Shown here in pieces: positions 41,287 to 49,288 of a stretch of DNA of 54,916 nt. This stretch comes from a virus, in IMG/VR virus record IMGVR_UViG_3300047462_000702, positions 1-54,916 of that record. One strand, 5' to 3'. Made by a program: the position numbers and the translations under genes. The notes beneath the pieces are model-generated. The model ran no database searches. It saw only the letters and a list, made by a program, of their open reading frames with translations, and was not told the DNA's origin. Numbering within the stretch: the stretch's first letter is position 1; every line of letters starts with the position of its first letter.

Positions 41287-41925
41287 ATGGCCCTGACTCC
41301 TGCGAACCTCAAAGCGGTTTTCCCTGCTTTGCGCGATATACAAACAACCTTCAGCTCACTCCGCCAAGCGATGGGCGAGGCTTGCATCTCAACTCCAAAG
41401 CAGCAAGCGGCTTTCATCGCGCAGTGCGGATATGAGAGCGCACAGTTCACTCGAGTGCGCGAGTACATGAGCTACTCGGTGCGTGCGTTGATGGCCACCT
41501 GGCCGCACAAGTTTCCGACCGTGGAGTCCGCAACGCCTTACGCTTTCTCGCCGCAAGCTCTTGCGATTCACGTCTACGGCGGCCAGCTCGGAAACCTCCC
41601 GGAGCCCTCATCTGATGGGTGGGACTACAGAGGCGGGGCGTGGCTCCAAATCACGGGCAAAGCGCAATACAAACAGATCGGCGATCTGATCAAGGTCGAC
41701 CTTCTGGGCTTTCCGATCAAGATCGAAGATCAGCTCACCTGCGCTCGCGCATCCGCCGCTTGGTGGAGGTCGCATGGCTGCAATGAGATTGCAGAGACCG
41801 GTGACATCGACAAAGTCACCGAGACCATCAACGGTCACGCGATGCTCGGCCGAGCCGAGCGAGCTGAACTCTACGACAAGCTGCTCCCCATCATCGAGGC
41901 GCAGGGCGCCCCTGTATTGACATGA
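41287..41925 (+). CDS. Endolysin, GH19 (chitinase/lysozyme) type
   Basis: The 212-residue protein would cleave peptidoglycan. Motifs are QQAAFIAQCGYESAQF with the catalytic Glu and YRGGAWLQITGKAQYKQ, both typical of GH19 phage endolysins. No signal peptide is visible, so it depends on a holin. Its stop overlaps the next ATG. A CTAYAC motif upstream may give independent timing. Confidence 0.88.
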   Translation: MALTPANLKAVFPALRDIQTTFSSLRQAMGEACISTPKQQAAFIAQCGYESAQFTRVREYMSYSVRALMATWPHKFPTVESATPYAFSPQALAIHVYGGQLGNLPEPSSDGWDYRGGAWLQITGKAQYKQIGDLIKVDLLGFPIKIEDQLTCARASAAWWRSHGCNEIAETGDIDKVTETINGHAMLGRAERAELYDKLLPIIEAQGAPVLT

Positions 41926-42146
41926 ACGCTGCGGATCAACTCGCCGCCTGGATTGCAGCGGTCGGCGGCCGGCGATTCATCCTGTGTGTGGGTGAGGGCC
42001 TGTCTTCGAAGTGGCTCCTGATCACCAACCACATCGATCAGAACGTCTACTTCAACTTGATCGCGCTCACCGTTGGCGCCTTCGTTGCCGCGCACGCATA
42101 CGAGACGGTGAAGACGAACAACAAGGACGAGGCAAATGCCAGTTAA
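41922..42146 (+). CDS. Holin candidate
   Basis: A 74-residue protein with one clear membrane segment (YFNLIALTVGAFVAAHAYE), an N-terminal amphipathic part and a charged C-terminus (TVKTNNKDEANAS), located between endolysin and spanins. It could be a holin; the small protein at 42701 is an alternative. Confidence 0.6.
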   Translation: MNAADQLAAWIAAVGGRRFILCVGEGLSSKWLLITNHIDQNVYFNLIALTVGAFVAAHAYETVKTNNKDEANAS

Positions 42147-42480
42147 TCCATATCTGATCCTGGGCGGCGTGCTTCTGTCCATCGCCACTTTCTTCTACGG
42201 CTCGCACGTTGGCCGCGACGAGGAGAAGGCCGGCCAGCTTGCCGTTGTGCAGGCCGAGCAGAAGACGCAGGCCGCCATTGAAGCTGTCAAGCAGAGCGCC
42301 CAGGCGGCCGCGGCGGCTGAGATTGCCAAGATCACGGTCAACAACCAGACGATCGTGCAGCCCCTGCAGAAAGAGATTCAGACCAACACGGTGTATCAGA
42401 CCTGCCAGAACACCGACATCGCGCTTGACCTGATCAACCAGGCGATCGCGGGTGCCATCGAGCAGAAGGCGACACCATGA
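42136..42480 (+). CDS. Inner-membrane spanin (Rz-like)
   Basis: The 114-residue protein has an N-terminal membrane anchor (YLILGGVLLSIATFFYGSHV) and a long coiled coil (VQAEQKTQAAIEAVKQSAQA). This is the architecture of Rz, which with Rz1 fuses the inner and outer membranes in the last lysis step. Confidence 0.8.
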   Translation: MPVNPYLILGGVLLSIATFFYGSHVGRDEEKAGQLAVVQAEQKTQAAIEAVKQSAQAAAAAEIAKITVNNQTIVQPLQKEIQTNTVYQTCQNTDIALDLINQAIAGAIEQKATP

Positions 42481-42704
42481 AACTCCTGATTCTGATCCCG
42501 CTTCTTGCCTTGACTGCTTGCGCGACAACCAACGTGCCGTGCATCGAAAAACAGACACAGGTGGATCCGCTTGTCATCGCCAACTGTCCGCCGCTTGCGA
42601 AGCTGACCGACAAGAGCTTCGGTGGAACTGTGAACAAACTTGTCGAGATTGCCACGCAATACAACAAGTGCCGTGCAGCGGCCACAGCTGGGGAAGCTAA
42701 ATGA
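42477..42704 (+). CDS. Outer-membrane spanin lipoprotein (Rz1-like)
   Basis: The 75-residue protein has a lipoprotein signal (MKLLILIPLLALTACATTN) with lipobox LTAC, so Cys15 would be acylated. It overlaps the Rz-like gene by four bases, as a separate rather than embedded Rz1. Confidence 0.8.
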   Translation: MKLLILIPLLALTACATTNVPCIEKQTQVDPLVIANCPPLAKLTDKSFGGTVNKLVEIATQYNKCRAAATAGEAK

Positions 42705-42898
42705 TGTCCATAAATAACACAATCTCTGAACACGCAGGCCCGGTTGGCGCCTCGGTCAGCAGCGGGTCAGTGATCGTACACTTCATGGCCGATTCGATGC
42801 CGGTTCTATCTTTTGTCGCAGTGCTGGTTGCCATTGTCTCAGGCGTGCTCTCGGCGATCTGGTACTGGCGCCGGCTCAACTCCAGCGTAGACGAGTAG
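42701..42898 (+). CDS. Small membrane protein, possible second holin or antiholin
   Basis: A 65-residue protein with one membrane segment (MPVLSFVAVLVAIVSGVLSA followed by IWYWRR) and an N-terminal polar region. It overlaps the Rz1-like gene. Pinholin, antiholin or class II holin are all possible. Confidence 0.6.
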   Translation: MMSINNTISEHAGPVGASVSSGSVIVHFMADSMPVLSFVAVLVAIVSGVLSAIWYWRRLNSSVDE

Positions 42899-42903
42899 CT
42901 CTT

Positions 42904-43446
42904 ATGGCTCGCCGCGACCCTCAAGAGAGCGCGTCGTGGACTTGGGAGCACGATCTTACCGGGTGGGCCGGACCTCGGCACTCAGAGAAAGAGCTGCGAG
43001 AAATCATCACCAAGGCCTGCCGTATCTACCGAGTGCCGGTCCCTCAGATCCAGTTCGGCCGTACCAATCAGGCAAACGGCGCAAAGCTGCCTTCGGTCTA
43101 CGATCCTAACTGTCATCTAATCATCCTACGCTCTCGTCACTACGAGGCGTGCTCTGCCATTCACGAGGCAGCGCACGCTGTTGTGTGTTGGATTCTGGGC
43201 TCCGATACCCAGACCCACGGCCGCGAGTGGCTCGGGGTGCATATGATCCTGCTCGAGCGTCTGCAGATTCTCCCGAGAGCGGCCATGCACGCGCACGCCC
43301 GCGAGCTGGGCCTGAAGTTCTGCACGGAGCGATCCGTGGGGCCTGCCGTGATACGCAAACGTCATCCTGCCAAAGTGAAGCGCGCCCGAGAAGAGCGTGA
43401 CTTTGTGATCAGAGACGGTAAGGCATTCGTCGAGTGGCTGGGCTAA
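42904..43446 (+). CDS. HExxH zinc-metalloprotease-like protein
   Basis: The 180-residue protein contains HEAAHAVVCWILG, a fitting HExxH-type zinc-binding helix with the catalytic Glu. The preceding SRHYEACSAI and the following REWLGVHMILLERL suggest a SprT-like or peptidase-like fold. It is the last gene of the late operon, converging with a 4-base stop overlap on the replication operon. Confidence 0.62.
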   Translation: MARRDPQESASWTWEHDLTGWAGPRHSEKELREIITKACRIYRVPVPQIQFGRTNQANGAKLPSVYDPNCHLIILRSRHYEACSAIHEAAHAVVCWILGSDTQTHGREWLGVHMILLERLQILPRAAMHAHARELGLKFCTERSVGPAVIRKRHPAKVKRAREERDFVIRDGKAFVEWLG

Positions 43447-44849
43447 GCCGCTTTGGCAACGCCATAGAGCCGGTGCGAGAGGGCGCGCATGAAGTCGTCC
43501 TGTGTGGCTTCCTTGCGCCCCAGAAGGGCTACGTAATCATCGTCCAAAGTGTTGTCGGCAATAATGAGGTGTATCCGCACGTTGCGGCCGGCTCTGCGGT
43601 GCCCTCCGGTCAATCGGGCATTTACCTGCTGGAAAAGCTCGAGGCTGGGGTTGAGCCCGAAGTGGATCATGTCCTGCGCGCCGCTCTTTGCCACATCGTT
43701 AAGCCCATGGCCGGCCGAGGCAGGGTGCAGGACTCCAATCTCGAACTGACCGTCAGCCCATTGCTGGAAATCCCGGTCGGACTTGAGCACCTTCCAGACC
43801 CGGTCGGAATCCTTCAGCAGGTTCTTTATGCGGGCTAGATCATGCTGGAAGTGGTAGGCGATGATTACCTTGCCACCAATAGCCTCTAGGAGCTCCTCCA
43901 AGGCCTCGAGCTTTGCCGTGTGCAGTTCTTCCCAGTTGCCCTCGGAGTCCGTGTATAGGGCGCCTGAGGCGGCCTGGAGGAGCTTGCCCGCGAGAACCCC
44001 GGCGTTGACCGCGGTGATCGTCTTATTCGCAAGTTCAAGGACCGAAGTGCGCTCAAGCTTTTTATACGCCTTGGCTGCAAGGATCGGCAGTTCAACTCGA
44101 ACCGGGTTCACCACAACCGCCGGAAGATCCTTTAGGTACTCGTCAGCCTTCATAGCGAGCACGATGTCACCCACGGCCGACTTGATCTCAGTGTCAGCGC
44201 CAGGCTTTAGTTCCCAGGCGGAGAAGGAGTCATAGCGGGTCTCGATGAACCAGCGATCGTGATATTCCTCCTCCGTGTCGCCTAAGCGCTTGCCGTGATC
44301 GAGCAGGAACATCTGAGCCCAAAGGTCGGTGTAGCCCTGAGGCATCGGGGTGCCGGTCAGCTGGATCATGCGAGGGAAGAGCTTTCGCAGGCGAGCCATT
44401 GCGATCCAGCGCTCGGCGGCCTGGGACTTGAAGGACTGGGACTCGTCGAGCACGACCAGTGGCCAAGGCCAGCGCACCGTCTGCTTTTTATTCTGCACGA
44501 ACTGGTTGTAGATCCATGGCACCTGTTCGCGATTGATCGTGTGCACATCGGCTGGCGTGCGAAGAGCCTTCATGCGCTGATCGAGCGTGCCGGTGATCGA
44601 GGCAGTGCTGATTCCTTGCAGATGGCTCCAGGCGCCTACCTCATCGCGCCACACCTTTCGCGCGACTCGGAGCGGGGCGACCACGAGCATGCGATCGACC
44701 TCGAAGGCCTCACGCAGGTCTTTGTAGATCGTCAGGGTTGATGTGGTCTTGCCGAGCCCTGGCTCGAGATGAAGGGCACAGCTTTCCGTCTCCTTACCGA
44801 AGGAGATGGCGCGATCCTGGTACCCGCGAAGATCACTTCGGTCCAACAT
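43443..44849 (-). CDS. SNF2/superfamily 2 helicase
   Basis: The 468-residue ATPase has motif I in EPGLGKTTS (G31-T35), motif II LDESQSFKS, motif III QLTGTPMPQGYTDLW and motif VI QVNARLTGGHRRAGRNVR. It is likely to act in replication or recombination with the adjacent VRR-NUC nuclease, a pairing common in phages with family A polymerases. I choose the ATG at 44849, which overlaps the VRR-NUC gene by 17 bases. Confidence 0.88.
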   Translation of the reverse strand: MLDRSDLRGYQDRAISFGKETESCALHLEPGLGKTTSTLTIYKDLREAFEVDRMLVVAPLRVARKVWRDEVGAWSHLQGISTASITGTLDQRMKALRTPADVHTINREQVPWIYNQFVQNKKQTVRWPWPLVVLDESQSFKSQAAERWIAMARLRKLFPRMIQLTGTPMPQGYTDLWAQMFLLDHGKRLGDTEEEYHDRWFIETRYDSFSAWELKPGADTEIKSAVGDIVLAMKADEYLKDLPAVVVNPVRVELPILAAKAYKKLERTSVLELANKTITAVNAGVLAGKLLQAASGALYTDSEGNWEELHTAKLEALEELLEAIGGKVIIAYHFQHDLARIKNLLKDSDRVWKVLKSDRDFQQWADGQFEIGVLHPASAGHGLNDVAKSGAQDMIHFGLNPSLELFQQVNARLTGGHRRAGRNVRIHLIIADNTLDDDYVALLGRKEATQDDFMRALSHRLYGVAKAA

Positions 44850-45186
44850 GATGATCGATGATTCGCTTGCCTTCGGCGATGTTGTCGATAACCCATACGG
44901 CCCAACCTGTTCGACGCATGGCCTGATGCTCCTTTTCCTGAAGCTCTGTAGGTTTCTTGCCAGGTGCTTTGAACTCGATGGCCCATTTAGCAGGCACTTC
45001 CTCGAGCCACTCTTTGCCATACGAGAAAAGGTAGTCCGGGACCGACCGGTTGGAAGGAGAGGCAAACTTGCGCGCCCAGCACCCACGGGCCCGGGCATAA
45101 CGCACGACAGCCTCTTGCACGTCGATCTCTCGCAGCTCGCGCTCGACTTTGACCGGGGTGATGTCGTCGGTGAAGAAGTCCTTCAT
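44833..45186 (-). CDS. VRR-NUC domain nuclease
   Basis: The 117-residue protein is a PD-(D/E)XK-type nuclease: VPDYLFSYG gives the Asp and WAIEFKAPGKKPTELQEKEH gives the E-x-K. VRR-NUC proteins act as structure-specific nucleases. I choose the ATG at 45186; longer in-frame readings have no conserved sequence. Confidence 0.85.
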   Translation of the reverse strand: MKDFFTDDITPVKVERELREIDVQEAVVRYARARGCWARKFASPSNRSVPDYLFSYGKEWLEEVPAKWAIEFKAPGKKPTELQEKEHQAMRRTGWAVWVIDNIAEGKRIIDHHVGPK

Positions 45187-45232
45187 GGCGCGGATAGCTC
45201 GACGGCCGGCCCAGGACTGACATGCCACACCG

Positions 45233-45400
45233 TCAAGGGTCGCACGTCCCAGTGATGTCGATAACCCATAATCCCTCGAACAAGTCCCTGTAATCGCCCA
45301 CAAGCCATTTCATAGGGAATAGGCGCAGCATCGCGTTGCCCTTGAGCTTGCGGCGGCGTTTTGTGATCTGCGCCGAATGCCACTTGCGAGAGCGATTCAT
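45233..45400 (-). CDS. Small basic hypothetical protein
   Basis: A 55-residue protein (MNRSRKWHSAQITKRRRKLK, then MKWLVGDYRDLFEGLWVID). Its ATG overlaps the previous stop (ATGA). Third codon positions are about 70% G/C by hand count, against about 43% in the competing GTG frame, so this frame is preferred. Function unknown. Confidence 0.55.
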   Translation of the reverse strand: MNRSRKWHSAQITKRRRKLKGNAMLRLFPMKWLVGDYRDLFEGLWVIDITGTCDP

Positions 45401-45573
45401 TGGCGGTCACCCCAGGCCAACTCGACCTTTATCTCGAGGCAGCTCTCGCACTGGATCCGACCGCTTTTGTGCAGAAAGAAAGTTTGGGTGCCGCACAGAC
45501 AGGTAAATACGTGCTCCACCTTCTTCGGACGGAAGCTCTCGAACTGAACGACGTTGGTAGACTCTTCGGTCAT
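45397..45573 (-). CDS. Small zinc-ribbon protein
   Basis: A 58-residue protein: FTCLCGTQTFFLHKSGRIQC then ESCLEIK. The CxC...CxxC pattern suggests one zinc site. GGAGAT precedes the ATG. The start overlaps the DNA polymerase stop. Function unknown. Confidence 0.65.
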   Translation of the reverse strand: MTEESTNVVQFESFRPKKVEHVFTCLCGTQTFFLHKSGRIQCESCLEIKVELAWGDRQ

Positions 45574-47234
45574 TTCTTGTATCTCCGGGCGCGCCAGCCC
45601 TCAGCGACAACAGGGCACCCATTTGCCCAGGTCGGCAGATCGCACATGATTTGAGCCGCCTCCTCGACGGTCCCGAAGCCGATGGTGTTTTCACACACGA
45701 CCTCGTCATGCACGGTCATCACGCACCTATAGCCAACGCGCTCTAGATTCATCATCCCGTTGACCAGCAGGTCCCGTGCGATGGCCTGCACCGCGTTCTC
45801 GGTCCAGCGGCCGCCATAGCTCGACAGCTCACGCCACTGGCGCGTCTGAGTGTCGATACCCCAGTAGCGAAGCTCACCGGGGATTTCCTTCTGCACCACC
45901 TGGCCGTACCGGTTCTTCTCCTCGACCACCCGACCAGGAACCCAGCGCGGCTTGTAGTAGTTGAGGAATCGCCCCGAGGGCAGCTTCATCTGCAGGAAGT
46001 CGCCGGTGACGCGGAAGCGCACCTTGCCGTTCTCGAGCCCGAACACCTGGCCGGGATTCTGAACGGCCAGCTCCGCTGCTTCTTTGATTTGCTTCCAGCC
46101 GCGGGTGATGTGGGGGTGGGCGTTGCGCCAGGATCGCTTGATCGCCTCGCACGCAATGAAGACATCGTGCGTGAGTTCGCCACGGGCCCGGACGTTGTTC
46201 TCCCAGGACCACTGGGCCTGCTCTGCAATATCCGGCGGGATATGCGGCAGCACCGACTTGGCAAGATCGTTCAGGTCAATGCTGTAGGTCTTGGCCATGG
46301 TGACGAAGGCCTGCACGCCACCCTCGTAGCCCAAAGCCAGCTCCTGCACCTTGCCTATCTGGCGCTGCTTCTTGCTGACCGACTCGGAATCGACATTGAA
46401 GGAGCGGGCGTAGGACTGGATGTACATGTCGATGCCGGCGCCCAGGTCAAACTCTCGGAAGGCGTCCAGCTTCCATTCCTCATCGAAGAGCCACGCTGTG
46501 ACTCGAGCCTCAATCGCCGAGAAATCCAGCGAGGTGAACTCTTTGCCTTCCTCGGCAATGAGCATCCCTCGAACGCAGGATGAGAGCACCTTCATCGGGT
46601 CGATGTCGTAGAGGCAGCGCAGCCAGTCCAGGTCCCGCGCCCGCATCGCCTCGATCGCCTGGTCGGCGTCATCGATGAACCCGCGAGAGAGGTTCTGCAG
46701 CTGAACGCCTACCGAGCTCCAGCGCCCCGTGGCGGCTCCGTGGTAGCGGAACAGGCCTCGCAGGCGGCCATCAGAGCAGGCCATCTCTTTGAGTGTGTCG
46801 AACTTGGCGACCGCCTTGGAGTTGTGCACCGAGTAGATCGCAAGCACTTCGCGCACAAGGGCGGGATATGACTTGTCGGCAAGCACCTGGCGCACGGTGT
46901 CGGCCTGCAGGTTCTCCAGGTCCACGCCGTGCTCACGCACCCAGGCGGCGATCTTTGCGGTCTGGGAGGGCTGGTGTCCGGTCAGCTCAATGCACCGGGC
47001 ACGGAGCTGCTTTTTGTATTCCTCGATGAGATAGAGCGCGTTGTCGACGGACTCCAAGTCCACCAACACGCCGCGCTCGTTTATTCGTTGATCGAGCCGC
47101 CAGACGGCAAGCTCGGATTCGGACAGGTCGGGCAGCTTTGCGTCGATGCCGCACTCGGCCAGCACGTCGTCCTGGCAGTACGAGTAGAGCTGCGCGAACT
47201 TCTCCGGCACGTCCTCGAAGGTCCAGCGCTGCAT
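45570..47234 (-). CDS. DNA polymerase family A, polymerase part
   Basis: The 554-residue protein has motif A in SLDFSAIEARV (D at about 237), motif B in KKQRQIGKVQELALGYEGG and motif C in MTVHDEVVCE. Its first ~25 residues still carry the exonuclease motif III (YCQDD), which should belong to the preceding exonuclease domain. The ATG overlaps the stop of the exonuclease frame (TGATG) in a different frame. The polymerase thus seems to be split into two coupled proteins or joined by frameshift. Confidence 0.9.
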   Translation of the reverse strand: MQRWTFEDVPEKFAQLYSYCQDDVLAECGIDAKLPDLSESELAVWRLDQRINERGVLVDLESVDNALYLIEEYKKQLRARCIELTGHQPSQTAKIAAWVREHGVDLENLQADTVRQVLADKSYPALVREVLAIYSVHNSKAVAKFDTLKEMACSDGRLRGLFRYHGAATGRWSSVGVQLQNLSRGFIDDADQAIEAMRARDLDWLRCLYDIDPMKVLSSCVRGMLIAEEGKEFTSLDFSAIEARVTAWLFDEEWKLDAFREFDLGAGIDMYIQSYARSFNVDSESVSKKQRQIGKVQELALGYEGGVQAFVTMAKTYSIDLNDLAKSVLPHIPPDIAEQAQWSWENNVRARGELTHDVFIACEAIKRSWRNAHPHITRGWKQIKEAAELAVQNPGQVFGLENGKVRFRVTGDFLQMKLPSGRFLNYYKPRWVPGRVVEEKNRYGQVVQKEIPGELRYWGIDTQTRQWRELSSYGGRWTENAVQAIARDLLVNGMMNLERVGYRCVMTVHDEVVCENTIGFGTVEEAAQIMCDLPTWANGCPVVAEGWRARRYKK

Positions 47235-47671
47235 CACGCCGCCTTGCGCCGCGGTTTGCTGAGCTGCAGCATCACGTTCTTGCCACCCTCGTCTTTCGGG
47301 TGCGTGCCGAGGTGCTCAGCTACGTCGCCAAGGCCTCCGGCGATCCCACTGGCGCGGGCCTTGGCCATAGTGCAGAACGACTGTTCGATGCTGATCTTGG
47401 GAAACTTGATGGCATCCCCTGCAACGCCATTTAGAACGGTACGCTCGAACTCCGCGTTGTACGCGTGGATCTCGCCGCCGTTCTCGATGTGCCGGCGCAG
47501 CCTATAAGGGATCGCCCCGTCACGATCGGGCACATAGGTCTGCACCTCCTCGTCATTAAAGCGATAACAAATGCAGAGCACCCGCGTTGACGGATGCTCT
47601 GCATACTTGTAGACCCCGACCGTTTTAAGCTCGGCCTCCGAGTAGGTCTCGATGTCGATCGAGAGCTTCAC
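47234..47671 (-). CDS. DNA polymerase 3'-5' exonuclease part (Exo I and II motifs)
   Basis: A 145-residue protein. LSIDIETYSE holds the catalytic D6 and E8 (Exo I) and HAYNAEFER is the Exo II motif. Exo III is missing here and lies in the next frame. Together the two products would make ~700 residues, the usual length of a phage family A polymerase with proofreading. Its ATG overlaps the peptide deformylase stop. Confidence 0.85.
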   Translation of the reverse strand: MKLSIDIETYSEAELKTVGVYKYAEHPSTRVLCICYRFNDEEVQTYVPDRDGAIPYRLRRHIENGGEIHAYNAEFERTVLNGVAGDAIKFPKISIEQSFCTMAKARASGIAGGLGDVAEHLGTHPKDEGGKNVMLQLSKPRRKAA

Positions 47672-48144
47672 GAAATGCCGGGCTTGTAGTCGATCATCAG
47701 CCGTCCATCAAGGTGATCGATCTCGTGCTGGATGACGGCGGCAGCAAGACCGAAGTATTCGTGAGTGCCAAACATATCGCGCACCACCACCGAGGCGGAG
47801 CGTGCGACAGTGCAAACATGACCTGGGACAGACAGACACCCAGCACGTGAATACTGGATACCGCGGCGATCGAGGATCTCCGGGTTTACAAAGACGAGCG
47901 GTTCGCCCTTATCCGGGGAGAACTTCTTGTCGGTCTGGTCGGATTCGACATCAGCCACGAAGATCCGCATGTCAAGGCCGACCTGCGGCGCGGCGAGTCC
48001 CACTCCCTTGTGCGCATACATCGCCTCGAGCATCTGGACAGAGATGTCCTTGAGCTCCTCAAGGTCAATGTCGGCAGGCACCGGAGTGCACGGCGTTCGC
48101 AGCCGTGCATCCGGGACCTTGACCAGCTCTTTGTCGACTACCAC
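47668..48144 (-). CDS. def: Peptide deformylase
   Basis: The 158-residue enzyme removes the formyl group from new proteins. All three signature motifs are intact: GVGLAAPQ (47-54), GCLS with C103 in the AGCLSVPG variant, and QHEIDHLDG with H140, E141 and H144. It starts with GTG and overlaps the upstream ssDNA-binding gene. Deformylases are known from some marine and enteric phages. Here it stands in the replication operon upstream of the polymerase. Confidence 0.94.
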   Translation of the reverse strand: MVVDKELVKVPDARLRTPCTPVPADIDLEELKDISVQMLEAMYAHKGVGLAAPQVGLDMRIFVADVESDQTDKKFSPDKGEPLVFVNPEILDRRGIQYSRAGCLSVPGHVCTVARSASVVVRDMFGTHEYFGLAAAVIQHEIDHLDGRLMIDYKPGIS

Positions 48145-48746
48145 GGGTCAGAGCTGGACGCGGCCGCGGCCGTCTCTTCCAGCACCTCGAACGCGGAGTC
48201 GATGTCTACCTTCGGCGCACCGAAGCTATCACCGTCACCCGCGAACTGAACCGCAAGCAGGTTGGCATTGACGCGCTTGCCGTAGCTGTTGTCCTGTACC
48301 CACAGAGTGATGAGCAAGTTGACGTAGCAGCCCGCGTAGGGGAACTGCTTGTCACCTGGCTTCAGATCCTTCTTGCCCATGTCGATGATGCGCGGCGGCT
48401 TGTCCTCGGCAGATGAGGCCTTGATAGTGGTCATGCCTTCCCAGCCGGCGTAGTCCTTCTCGCGATCCTTTGCCTCGGACCAGCACAGCTTTGCCTTCGG
48501 GATCACAGGGATCTTCCCTGCGCCGAAGTACTCGGTGCAGATCTGTCGAGCCTTGGCCTTGATCTCCTCGATCGATGCCGCGTGAGAGGCATCAGAGGGG
48601 TCGAGCAGACCTGTGAGTGACCAACGCTTGGCCGGGTTCGGATTCCTCTCAGAGGGCGGCTCAAACGGCTTTGGCCGATCGAGCGCGGGGAAGCTCAGGC
48701 GAACTCGTTTCAGCGTGATCTTCTCGCTAGTTATGGTTTTTGCCAT
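48138..48746 (-). CDS. ssb: DUF2815 ssDNA-binding protein
   Basis: A 202-residue protein. The family pattern is seen in KITLKRVRLSFPALDRPKPF, KRWSLTGLLDPSD, AGCYVNLLITLWVQDNSYGK and the ending EETAAAASSSDPW, an acidic/aromatic tail like those SSBs use to recruit partners. DUF2815 proteins are OB-fold, T7 gp2.5-like binders of single-stranded DNA. It precedes the polymerase in the operon. Confidence 0.82.
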   Translation of the reverse strand: MAKTITSEKITLKRVRLSFPALDRPKPFEPPSERNPNPAKRWSLTGLLDPSDASHAASIEEIKAKARQICTEYFGAGKIPVIPKAKLCWSEAKDREKDYAGWEGMTTIKASSAEDKPPRIIDMGKKDLKPGDKQFPYAGCYVNLLITLWVQDNSYGKRVNANLLAVQFAGDGDSFGAPKVDIDSAFEVLEETAAAASSSDPW

Positions 48747-48780
48747 GTTGTTATCTCCCGTAGGGGTCGAACGTCGCGCC

Positions 48781-49218
48781 TTAGAAGGGCGCTTCGTTCA
48801 ACTCCTCTGAGTCGGCCGCTTCGGCTGCCGCGGCTGCTGCCGCCTCTTCCGCTGCGATCGCATCCGCCAAGGCCTTCTGAGCCGCGGCTAGTACCGCTGC
48901 GTACTTGTCTTCCTTGACAGTTCCGAGCACGCGCGAGCCGGAAGTCTTCTCGAGAACCTTTACGGCCTCGTCCTTGCCGACCTTCGCCTGCAGATTCAGG
49001 AGGGCCTGCAGCACATCCTTCTTCTCAACGGCGGGTGCAGCGGGGGCTGCGGTTTTGGGTTTGGTGGTGGCAGTGGCGCGCGCGGGCGCCGGAGCCGGTG
49101 TGGTGTCATCAGCCGAGCCGGTTGCTACGGGCGAGGCTGCGACAGGTTTTGCGCCGAGGATTGCGACGAGCTTTTCAGCTGCATTCGCAAGGCGCTCGAT
49201 CTGTGCTTCTAATGTCAT
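48781..49218 (-). CDS. Hypothetical Ala-rich DNA-metabolism protein
   Basis: The 145-residue protein has an N-terminal helix (MTLEAQIERLANAAEKLVAI), a Pro/Ala/Thr linker, a helical domain (VLQALLNLQAKVGKDEAVKV) and an acidic Ala-rich tail ending SEELNEAPF. Such proteins flank SSB genes in related phages. GAGGGAGAT precedes the ATG. It is the first gene after the motif and hairpin at 49234-49271. Confidence 0.68.
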   Translation of the reverse strand: MTLEAQIERLANAAEKLVAILGAKPVAASPVATGSADDTTPAPAPARATATTKPKTAAPAAPAVEKKDVLQALLNLQAKVGKDEAVKVLEKTSGSRVLGTVKEDKYAAVLAAAQKALADAIAAEEAAAAAAAEAADSEELNEAPF

Positions 49219-49233
49219 AAATCTCCCTCAGGT

Positions 49234-49271
49234 TGGTGTCTCGAAATGTCGAGACACCAGGTGTAGTCACC
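49234..49271 (-). promoter_or_regulatory. CTAYAC motif and 11-bp inverted repeat
   Basis: The minus strand reads GGTGACTACACC at 49271-49260, then TGGTGTCTCGA/TCGAGACACCA (49259-49249 and 49244-49234) with a 4-base loop. The repeat spans the expected transcription start, so it is either an operator or a 5'-terminal RNA hairpin. This provides a second promoter inside the replication operon. Confidence 0.7.
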
Positions 49272-49288
49272 AGGGAGAAAAAACCCGA

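Noticed and set aside
45183-45410. GTG-started 75-residue frame between polymerase and VRR-NUC genes
   Set aside because: Its stop overlaps the VRR-NUC start, but third positions are only about 43% G/C by hand count. The frame at 45233-45400 is about 70% and is coupled to the gene before it.
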